Assembly (NCBI RefSeq): GCF_047730065.1
Contig: NZ_CP159829.1
Location: 124,001 to 188,000 of the forward strand
Length of the DNA stretch: 64,000 nt
Direction of reading: 5' to 3'
Origin: Njordibacter sp028825405
GTDB lineage: Bacteria; Pseudomonadota; Gammaproteobacteria; Pseudomonadales; Balneatricaceae
Of the stretch, positions 35,462 to 43,111 are shown one piece after another (position 1 is the first letter of the stretch; each line of letters begins with the position of its first letter). The notes beneath the pieces are model-generated. The model searched no databases. It was given only the letters and a program-made list of their open reading frames with translations, and was not told where the DNA came from. The position numbers were made by a program, and so were the translations under genes.

Positions 35462-35675
35462 TGATCACCAACTGGCACGAAAATCCACAAGCGTTATATA
35501 CAAGCCTCCCTAAGTTAGCCAGACTCTGCGACGCAGTGCGTGCTCGGCCCCCTGTAAAAGGTATCTGGGCCCAACACTTCCCTGACTAAATTAAGAGCAG
35601 CAGTTGGATTAATATGATATACACAATTTTAGTGCTTTAACTTAGTCAACCTTCTCACGTACTAAGGACGTATCC

Positions 35676-35849
35676 ATGCCAGCTATGAACCTTGCTAGAC
35701 ACCGCTTATCTAATGCCCTAGAGCAACGTGGCATTCATTTTGGCTGGGTCATGGTGGCGTTAGCTTTCGTGAATGCGCTCTTTGCCACTTCAGCAGTAGG
35801 AGTGCCCAGTGTCTTAATTGTGCCTATGGCTGTGATGAAGGTGGTTTAG
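35676..35849 (+). pseudogene. MFS transporter, N-terminal fragment
   Basis: The frame starts with a good AAGGACG ribosome-binding site and gives 57 residues, including HFGWVMVALAFVNALFATSA and VGVPSVLIVPM. That is the first helix and loop of an OFA/monocarboxylate-type MFS transporter. At about 35834 the sequence switches to a DUF4214 coding segment in another frame and stops within five codons. The rest of the transporter is missing. Confidence 0.75.
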
Positions 35850-36163
35850 GATATTGGATAGGACAGATGGACTTAGGAAAGACTTTGGTAGAGGTATCAG
35901 CAGGTTTTATTGATTCAGATGAGTTTAGAGCTTCCTACGGCACCAACCCCACCAACGGTGAGTTCCTCACCAAGGTGTATAACAATGTACTTGGTCGCGA
36001 CCCTGATAGCGGTGGCTACGACTGGTGGGTGGATCAATTGGCCAATAACCAAGAAAAAAGCTGGAACAAGGTGATGGCAGACTTTTCTGAAGGCACAGAA
36101 AAGCAAGCCAATGTCCTAGAGCTGATTAGTAATGGGGTGCAGTATGACTTATGGGTAGCTTAG
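35834..36163 (+). pseudogene. DUF4214 module, 5'-truncated
   Basis: From 35834 the frame reads DEGGLGYWIGQMDLGKTLVE and runs for 109 residues to the tail NGVQYDLWVA. It closely matches the C-terminal module of the metallopeptidase gene at 38582 in both protein and DNA. It lacks a start and everything before the middle of the module. It is fused at its left edge to the MFS fragment. Confidence 0.8.
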
Positions 36164-36209
36164 GCTTACTACTTATTCAAACTGGATTTGTCTAAGCCAC
36201 CACCTGCAC

Positions 36210-37544
36210 CTATCCTTCAAACGCATACGTTCCATCTGGCAGATGGGTAGGGAATTTGTACTGGTCGTCTGTAAGTAGGCTGTAAAGGGCTGGATCACCA
36301 GTTTGGACTAACTCGGCTGTATTGTATTGCCATTCTTTACCAATTATATCTAAGCGGCTAGCTTGTGCTCCTAAAATAGAGGTTAGACCCCAATACATGT
36401 ATTCGGTAATCATGCACATATAGTTGCATGATGGATCTGTATAACTGTACCAAGCAGATTCTGGGTATTGCTCTGGGATCTCAATAAATTGGCCGCCTCG
36501 GGCCACGTCCATGGCGTCGGCTACACTAGTACCAGTTTTCTCGCCAAAGATTTCTGGGTAGGCAAGGGCATAACCATTTTGGGTAATTGAGTGTAGGATC
36601 TCTTCTAAAGAGGCATCGAACGCCTTAGGTAGGTTATTTACATGCCATTCAGGGCGAGTTTCTGTGTCACCTAAGTCCATCGTATATCGGCGTTGACCTT
36701 CTGTTATCACATCTAAATCACCCTCATTCTTCCAAAGACCTACGGTTGCCTTACTTGCAATAATGGCATCGACTACAAGTTGGTTATCCACCACGCCATT
36801 TTCATCATTATCAAGGTATTCGGCCATCACGTTTGCGGCATGTATTAGCTTATTTTCAGCCACGCCTTCAGCTGCATAAATACCGATACCAAAGACATCC
36901 ACTTTACGCGTTAAAAGTTCATAGCCTGAGTCGCTGTGGGTTGTTACGGCTAGGTGAGCCGAAGCGGCAGCTTCACTAATAACTACAGATTCACTATTAG
37001 ACACTGTTGCGTTAATAGCAGTATCAGATTTTTTATTATCATCAACTAAATTCTGAATAGTCTCATCAAAGTTCATTGATGCTGCATCACTTGAACTGTC
37101 CACTGTAGCCAGCATCTCACGCAAAGTAACGACTGCATCGGCACCTGCGTATGCTGCTTTCTTTTCTGCAGTATTAAGTGATGTATTAAAAGCCTTTGCC
37201 ACGGCGAGTTTATTAGCCACCATCGTAGCATCACTTCCCGTAGCTCCATCAAAGACGTTTTGGGCAATCGTTATGCCAGTCATGCTGCCGTCTTCTAGTT
37301 TTCCTGCGTAGAACAACAGACCTCCCGTGTCTGGAGTGCGGCCTAAAATCTGCTGAAAAAGAGTTTTTACCGTGTCCTCGTTGGTTTTATTACCAAACAA
37401 GGTGACAGCCTCCTCAGATGCACCAAATGACTGAAGCATCACATCAAAAGTAACGCCTCTGTCTAACTGACTAACCCAGTGAGCCAGGCCACCAGGATCT
37501 GCTGGGCGGCCGTAGTACGCAATATATGCCTCTTGTACTTTACC
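36210..37544 (-). pseudogene. DUF4214 protein, 5'-truncated (open frame of 410 codons from 37442)
   Basis: Reading leftward from 37544, the frame begins GKVQEAYIAYYGRPADPGGL, the classic start of a DUF4214 module, but has no initiation codon and abuts the gabD fragment. The rest is open: a second DUF4214 block (LFQQILGRTPDTGGLLFYAG), a variable linker, and a C-terminal region of about 230 residues with an EF-hand-like loop (DNDENGVVD) and an EEILHSIT motif. An ATG at 37442 could still start a shorter product. I do not recognise the C-terminal domain. Confidence 0.6.
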
Positions 37545-37766
37545 GAATTTGGCTTAGCCGCTTACTTTTACACTCGTGACATAGGCCGGGTATGGCGTGT
37601 TGGTGAGGCCCTAGAGTATGGCATTGTCGGCATTAACGAAGGCATTATTTCTACCGAAGTGGCACCATTTGGTGGCGTAAAGCAATCTGGTATTGGCCGA
37701 GAAGGTTCACACTATGGCATTGAAGACTTTTTAGAAATCAAATACATGTTAATGGGTGGTTTGTAA
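37542..37766 (+). pseudogene. Succinate-semialdehyde dehydrogenase (GabD), C-terminal fragment
   Basis: Seventy-four codons read TEFGLAAYFYTRDIGRVWRV, then GEALEYGIVGINEG and FGGVKQSGIGREGSHYGIED to a stop, the last sixth of a GabD-type ALDH. The catalytic glutamate and cysteine regions are gone. The left edge is the junction with the antisense DUF4214 gene. Confidence 0.85.
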
Positions 37767-37797
37767 CCACACCCAGTCAATAAATGAGGACACTTTA

Positions 37798-37902
37798 ATG
37801 TCAGAACAAAAACCAAGATCAGACAAGTTTGAAGCGGGTCTAAAAACCCGCAAAGCTGTTTTAGGTGATGTCTACGTAGATGCTTTATCTGAGTCAAATT
37901 GA
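37798..37902 (+). pseudogene. 4-carboxymuconolactone decarboxylase-like (PcaC) N-terminal fragment
   Basis: Thirty-four codons beginning MSEQKPRSDKFEAGLKTRKA and continuing VLGDVYVDA match the start of PcaC-type carboxymuconolactone decarboxylases. The frame then stops, and the catalytic AhpD-fold core is missing. TGAGGA lies 12 bases before the ATG. It directly follows the gabD fragment, as in an operon that has lost its 3' part. Confidence 0.65.
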
Positions 37903-38333
37903 TAACCATGCACCCCAATTATAGACCTTAAAGCCTATATATTTATGGACAAAATAGCGATGCAATTATTGACCAAAGGGAACACCGACCAAGAAATAAG
38001 CTAACGCTGTTAGTAATATAAGAGAATTAAAAAAGGTCGTTCAGAGCGTAAAGCTGAAGGGCAGGGTGCATCGCCTCAGCCTATGCTGAATCAGCGTAGG
38101 CAATTAAAAATATAGTAGTATGTACAAAGATGACGTGATTTCGAGCGATTTTTTTGTTGGCCTGCCATACCTATGTCAAGAATCGCAGTAGCGGCAATCC
38201 TAGCTGGATTACGGGGTGGAATTACTCTGCAACCTAACGAATGTATCAATACTGAAAATATCGGTCTGAAGTAGACCATGGGTAGACCGCGAGTCATTTA
38301 GATTCTTCTAATTTTTCTGAAAGGCATTAAATA
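37903..38333. other. 430-bp stretch without an intact gene, left flank of the integrated element
   Basis: Only short broken frames are seen (for example a 19-codon frame near 37946 reading MDKIAMQLLTKGNTDQEIS). None is recognised with confidence. If 38334 is attL, this DNA originally lay next to the 3' end of tRNA-Phe. Confidence 0.5.
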
Positions 38334-38349
38334 TGGTGCCCGGAGACGG
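38334..38349 (+). repeat. attL-like core (tRNA-Phe 3'-end copy)
   Basis: TGGTGCCCGGAGACGG is identical to the last 13 bases of tRNA-Phe plus CCA, read on the minus strand (47434-47449). It is followed by arm X (CCAATCTTAC...) instead of the tRNA body, as expected for the far end of an element integrated in that tRNA. Confidence 0.8.
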
Positions 38350-38500
38350 CCAATCTTACAGTTCCTTTCCTTTGAGTAGCACTAAACCCCTTTGTTCTGG
38401 AAGCCTTTGAACCATACTACTGGCTATCAGCTAGGTCAATCTTGTTTGAAACTACTGCAGAAACTACTACAGTTAAATATCCAGCGGTTAACCCTTCACT
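38350..38500 (+). repeat. Arm X of the element, inverted copy at 45814-45964
   Basis: The 151 bases after the left core recur as a reverse complement at 45814-45964 with a single mismatch (38497). With the core, the inverted pair is 167 bp long and encloses all three cargo genes. Inside it are two tandem 12-bp units, AAACTACTGCAG and AAACTACTACAG (38449-38472), which look like recombinase arm-binding sites. Confidence 0.9.
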
Positions 38501-38581
38501 ATCTATACTGAGTTTAAATTAGTAGTATTAACAGGCTCTTTAAGACCAGAAATATGGATATCAAAAAACAAGGAATTTATC

Positions 38582-40219
38582 ATGACTTACGCAAAAGCTG
38601 GTGACACATGGGGTACTATTTTGCCCACTCCACCATCCTACTATGTTGCTAAGGAGGTGACTGCTCTGCAAGTGTCCAAAGTAAAAGAAGCCATAGACCT
38701 AGCCATTGCGGCATGGGGTAACTATGGCCCAACTGAGATATATGTCATGGGGAGCGACGTTACTAACGCCCTGCAGATGGAAACAGATTACGAAAGCCGC
38801 CATAAGTTATTAGATCCAAACTGGCAACACGGTCCTATCAGTGAACCAGGAAGTCCGAACCTTTTTGTGGACAAAGTTCAAACAAGTGACGGCTCAGTTC
38901 ATAGGTTCCGTCTCGAAGGTCTAGATTATCACTTCCAAGCCCTTGTTATGGGCAATAATAAGGGTGGTCCTTTTGGAGAGGAGTATCAGCTTACAGTCAT
39001 GCATGAATATTTCCATGTTTATCAGAATGCCCGTATTGCAATAAAGGAATTATATTATTCCAGCAACACTCCAGACGTGCATGGTGCTAAGACTCCCCTT
39101 TACATGATGGAAGGTGGGGCTAACTGGATGGCAATTAAACTTTATGACGGCACCCATGATATGCGTGGTGATTACGTTTTATCTAATATGAAAAAGTACC
39201 TGACTAATAGTAATGCCCTTGAAAGCTATAAAGTCAATGGGACCTTGCTGAAAGATATTACTTATGGGACGACAGATACATGGAATGGTTATGCTATCGG
39301 GGCTTGGTATATGGCCTATCTAGAACACAAAGTTGGTGATCAGGACGTTCATGTCAACTTTTATAATGAACTCGACACCTTGGGCTTTGAGGTGGCATTT
39401 CTTAAAACTTATGGTAAATCATCCACTGAATACCTGGCTGAATTTGAGATATTCATCAATCAACCTATGGACGAAATTCTAAAGATCATCCCCAGCACCA
39501 GCACTGCTGGTGCTGTAACAGGAGAAGTGAACGTAGTCGTAACGACTTTGGGTGACTTAGGAGCTGACATTATTCGAGGTACAAAAGACAACGATTTACT
39601 TAACGGCAATGGGGGCAATGACACTATCTATGCAGATGGTGGCTCTGACACAATTAATGGTGGAACTGGGTTAGACACGATTAAGTACACCCTTTCACAG
39701 GCCAATTACACATTAGCTTTGGGCGAAAGTAGCTCTACCTTACAAGAGATAAGCACTGGCACTAATGACAGCCTTAGTGCTGTAGAGAGGATTGTATTTT
39801 TTGATAAGGCGGTTGCGCTTGATATTGGTAGTGGTGAGGTAGGTGGCAGTTGCTACCGCATTTATAAAGCGGCCTTCAATCGCACACCTGATGAAGGTGG
39901 TTTAGGGTATTGGATAGGACAGATGGACTTAGGAAAGACCTTGGTAGAGGTATCAGCGGGGTTTATAAACTCTGATGAATTTAGAGCTTCCTACGGCACT
40001 AGTCCGAGTAATGGCGAGTTTCTCACTAAGGTGTATAACAACGTACTTGGCCGCGACCCTGACAGTGGTGGCTATGATTGGTGGGTGGATCAATTGGCCA
40101 ATAACCCAGAAAAAACTTGGGACAAAGTGATGGCAGACTTTTCTGAAGGCACAGAAAACCAAGCTAATGTCTTAGAGCTAATTGGTAATGGTGTGCAGTA
40201 TGACTTATGGGTGGCCTAG
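38582..40219 (+). CDS. Secreted-type metallopeptidase-like protein with RTX repeats and a DUF4214 tail
   Basis: A 545-residue protein without a signal peptide. Residues about 1-310 hold a zinc-peptidase-like domain with HEYFHVYQ (HExxH) near residue 140 and a downstream glutamate in YMMEGGANWMA, as in gluzincins. Residues about 335-365 are calcium-binding RTX nonapeptides (NDLLNGNGGNDTIYADGGSD). Residues about 415-545 are a DUF4214 module ending NGVQYDLWVA. RTX proteins usually leave by type I secretion through a C-terminal signal; no such transporter is in the window. A fragment of the same module lies at 35834. AAGGAATTTATC precedes the ATG. Confidence 0.75.
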   Translation: MTYAKAGDTWGTILPTPPSYYVAKEVTALQVSKVKEAIDLAIAAWGNYGPTEIYVMGSDVTNALQMETDYESRHKLLDPNWQHGPISEPGSPNLFVDKVQTSDGSVHRFRLEGLDYHFQALVMGNNKGGPFGEEYQLTVMHEYFHVYQNARIAIKELYYSSNTPDVHGAKTPLYMMEGGANWMAIKLYDGTHDMRGDYVLSNMKKYLTNSNALESYKVNGTLLKDITYGTTDTWNGYAIGAWYMAYLEHKVGDQDVHVNFYNELDTLGFEVAFLKTYGKSSTEYLAEFEIFINQPMDEILKIIPSTSTAGAVTGEVNVVVTTLGDLGADIIRGTKDNDLLNGNGGNDTIYADGGSDTINGGTGLDTIKYTLSQANYTLALGESSSTLQEISTGTNDSLSAVERIVFFDKAVALDIGSGEVGGSCYRIYKAAFNRTPDEGGLGYWIGQMDLGKTLVEVSAGFINSDEFRASYGTSPSNGEFLTKVYNNVLGRDPDSGGYDWWVDQLANNPEKTWDKVMADFSEGTENQANVLELIGNGVQYDLWVA

Positions 40220-40458
40220 GCTTCACCCGACTACCAGAATAGTTATTAGTACCCAAACTGCCATAGCCCTTACCCACTTCACACCTTCTCTAACATCGAT
40301 TAAGCACCTTACAGCCATACTCTAAGCTGTGTTCGCTCATCCAGCACTGCAATGCTACCAATGTTCATTAGCTCTTCTTAGAAAATGCTGTAAGGCTTTA
40401 AATGGGAATTCTTCTTGTCTCAATAATGAACTTATATAGAGGTGGTATTACTCGCTGT

Positions 40459-40862
40459 TTAGGCCACCCATAAGTCATAACTCATGCCGTTTTCAATTGT
40501 AGGCAGTAGGTTTGCTCTGTTCTCTGCGCTGTCTGCAATTTCTGCTAATACCTGCCCACCTGTTTTGTTCTGATCTTCAATGGTAGATGTATAATATGTT
40601 AGACCGCCTTGATCAGGTGCTCGTCCCAATACATTTCGGTAAAACAAATCAACAACTGCCTCAATATCATTGCCAACGAGGTAATTGTCACTAGTAGTGA
40701 CACCATAGAGTGTTTGAAACTCTGCAGACCAAACGAATTCTTCCGCCATTTGCACAGCACTTGCACCATTATCTGCACGGTCAATCCAATAGCCTAAGCC
40801 ATGATTATCAGGTGTTCGATTAAATGCTGCTTTGTAGGTACGATATATTCCTCCTGCGCTAT
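40459..40862 (-). repeat. DUF4214 module DNA, inverted relative to 44929-45334
   Basis: The 3' end of this gene and that of the gene at 43112 are visibly close in DNA sequence over about 400 bp. The last 100 bases differ at only a few positions. The copies are in opposite orientation about 4 kb apart, so homologous recombination could invert the DNA between them. Confidence 0.8.
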
Positions 40863-42810
40863 TTGAGGATTCTATATCAAATGCTTGAGATACTGATGAA
40901 GAGTAGGTGTTGATGGTATTTAACCAAAACTTGTTAGTGCTAGATGTCCCTTCGGAATTATTATGACGTGAAGAAAAACTAATCGTGTCTAAATTACCAT
41001 CATTGTTGAAATCCCCCCACCCCAAAATAATACCTTGAGAAGGGTTAGTTATACTTTCAAGGGTGAATTGACCTTTTCCATCATTTGAGAATACTATGCC
41101 TGTTACGTTGGACGACTCACCAACTCTATGCCCAGCAATGTCCAAATCACCATCATTGTCAACATCTAGTACATGCCAAAAAATAGTAGAACTTGCAGCT
41201 AGATATGTATCAGGATATTGGCTTGGAGAAACCAATCTAAGTTCAGTTTCATCTGTAAATTGACCACCACCATTATTGGTTAAGTATTGTAAGTAATTTC
41301 CACCGTACCATGGATCGTGACGACTATTGAGAATGACTATATCTATATCACCATCAGAGTCGAAATCATGAGAAAGTGTTTTAAGATGAAGATTGTTACT
41401 ATGACCATACGCTGAAGCTGGCAGCGGTTCTGAGTTCTCATGACTAAAGTTACCAGCACCATCATTAAAAACTATTCGACTTAACGTAGTTCCGTGACCA
41501 CGTCCAAACAAAATGTCATCAAATCCATCTCCATTATAATCAGCCATTGCCATATCGAGAGGGAATGCAGAGGTACCACCTTCAATAGTAGGCTCTATCC
41601 ATTTCAAGTTCATTGCAGTCCACACTGGATCGGTTCTATACTCAAAATCACCCGATAAAGTTTGGAGCAACGCAAAGGGTTTTTCATAATCACCCACTAA
41701 AATGTCATCCATGCCATCCCCGTTAATGTCACCGACGGCCATAGCATGGGCATTAACTGCAGAATACCTATTTACATCATCGGAATGAGGGAGTGTATTC
41801 TCAGGCACGAGTTGATTAGTAATGACTTCAAATTGATCTAATCGTGTAATAGAAATATCCCCAAAACGCCAAGGAATATCAGTACGAGTTTCTGTTTCTA
41901 TTGCGGTATCAGAATTTGTAGTTACGAATGCATCGGTTTGAAAGCGTTCCAAATAGATCGTATCTGTTCTGCCCGCACCCGCAATAAATGGAGTTAACGA
42001 GGTTAGCTCTGCACTATATCTCAACTCCCCATCAATATTTTCAAAAACTTGGAAGTGAGACCGAGTATCTGCACCAGAACGGTACCCACGGTTTACGGGA
42101 ATAATGAGGTCTAAGTCATTATCAGCACCAATATCGACAACACTTCCAGCTAGAGGGGAATGATTCACTACACTAGGTTCATTATAAACACCTTGGTACC
42201 ACCAACCTTCTGAAACTTCTGTTTCTACAAATTCATAAAGCAATTCTTTTGCTTCAATAAGCTTGCCATCAATTCTCCCTTTAGTTAGATTTATAGTTCT
42301 ATCAGCGAACTTGAGGGTTTCTACGTTTTTTAAAGTAACTGCATATTGGTCAGAGTTGATTGTCACTTCAGCTCCAGTTTGTCTGACAACAAAATCTTCG
42401 GAATTTAATTGAGGCATATGAACAATATCAATGCCTGATCCAAGATCAAAATGTGAATTACCACCAAAGGAAAATACTGTGTCTGAGCCGTCGCTACCTA
42501 CTACTGTGCCACCATGATTTGGCATATGTATTGTATGAATACCTTGTAATTCATCCTTATAACCAAGCCCATCTAAGGCCCAACCTTCAGCAAGGTTAAT
42601 ATAGACTTCTCCCTTTACAAACCAGAGTCCATAACCAGCACCTGGTGAATCAGAAGTAACAACGTCATTACCCAGCCCAGATATATAAGCTTGGTATAGC
42701 CCTAAAGTGACATGATCGTCACCATCAAGTGAATCTATGTTGCCGTATTCACTATTTAGTAGTGAACCATCTATGACATCATCACCATCTGTCCCATAAT
42801 ATGTGCTCAT
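40459..42810 (-). CDS. RTX / FG-GAP-repeat protein with a DUF4214 tail
   Basis: A 783-residue protein. The N-terminus starts with RTX-like units (YGTDGDDVIDGSLLN, GSDGSDTVFSFGG). About five FG-GAP/VCBS calcium-binding blades follow between residues 370 and 640 (VGDINGDGMDDILVGD, MADYNGDGFDDILFG, VDNDGDLDIAG, GDFNNDGNLDTISF), which would fold as a beta-propeller. The last 135 residues are a DUF4214 module ending NGMSYDLWVA. There is no signal peptide, so type I export or surface display is inferred. AAGGGATACAT precedes the ATG. It is convergent with the peptidase gene and divergent from the similar gene at 43112. Confidence 0.78.
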   Translation of the reverse strand: MSTYYGTDGDDVIDGSLLNSEYGNIDSLDGDDHVTLGLYQAYISGLGNDVVTSDSPGAGYGLWFVKGEVYINLAEGWALDGLGYKDELQGIHTIHMPNHGGTVVGSDGSDTVFSFGGNSHFDLGSGIDIVHMPQLNSEDFVVRQTGAEVTINSDQYAVTLKNVETLKFADRTINLTKGRIDGKLIEAKELLYEFVETEVSEGWWYQGVYNEPSVVNHSPLAGSVVDIGADNDLDLIIPVNRGYRSGADTRSHFQVFENIDGELRYSAELTSLTPFIAGAGRTDTIYLERFQTDAFVTTNSDTAIETETRTDIPWRFGDISITRLDQFEVITNQLVPENTLPHSDDVNRYSAVNAHAMAVGDINGDGMDDILVGDYEKPFALLQTLSGDFEYRTDPVWTAMNLKWIEPTIEGGTSAFPLDMAMADYNGDGFDDILFGRGHGTTLSRIVFNDGAGNFSHENSEPLPASAYGHSNNLHLKTLSHDFDSDGDIDIVILNSRHDPWYGGNYLQYLTNNGGGQFTDETELRLVSPSQYPDTYLAASSTIFWHVLDVDNDGDLDIAGHRVGESSNVTGIVFSNDGKGQFTLESITNPSQGIILGWGDFNNDGNLDTISFSSRHNNSEGTSSTNKFWLNTINTYSSSVSQAFDIESSNSAGGIYRTYKAAFNRTPDNHGLGYWIDRADNGASAVQMAEEFVWSAEFQTLYGVTTSDNYLVGNDIEAVVDLFYRNVLGRAPDQGGLTYYTSTIEDQNKTGGQVLAEIADSAENRANLLPTIENGMSYDLWVA

Positions 42811-43111
42811 ATGTATCCCTTCATATGTATGGCTTATAAAAAATCTATCGGCCGTTCAGTCCCTAATAACATCACTGTAAAGTCACCATGATGATGTATT
42901 TACTATAATATAATATAATGTAATATAATAATTCTCGTGTAGCAATCACGATAATAATGGAATATCAGACAACGTAAAAAGTTGTTGCACATCATGTCTG
43001 AATCGATTTTAGCAAAGGGATTTGTATCATGGCTGTTTATTCTGATGACGTTCAAAAAATCTATATCGCCTAGATATAAACTTATCTTGTTCAAAGAACT
43101 TTGAGGATTAC
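42811..43111. other. 301-bp divergent intergenic region with an A/T-rich tract and a DUF4214 stub
   Basis: It separates the two propeller genes. It holds an ATAATATAATATAATGTAATATAATA tract (near 42905, likely promoter DNA) and, on the plus strand, the 14-codon DUF4214 start described separately. Confidence 0.6.
43029..43073 (+). pseudogene. Stub of a DUF4214 gene start (14 codons)
   Basis: The frame MAVYSDDVQKIYIA then stops. This is the typical amino terminus of DUF4214 proteins (VQxxYIAYxxRPADPxGL), also seen in the truncated gene at 37544. An AAAGGG site lies 9 bases before the ATG. It looks like the front end of another module gene cut off by recombination, although a leader peptide for the following gene is possible. 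Confidence 0.5.

Noticed and set aside
35834..37544. Insertion sequence as cause of the DUF4214 block
   Set aside because: No transposase, terminal inverted repeats or target duplication were found at the junctions. The block consists of two truncated cargo-type genes.
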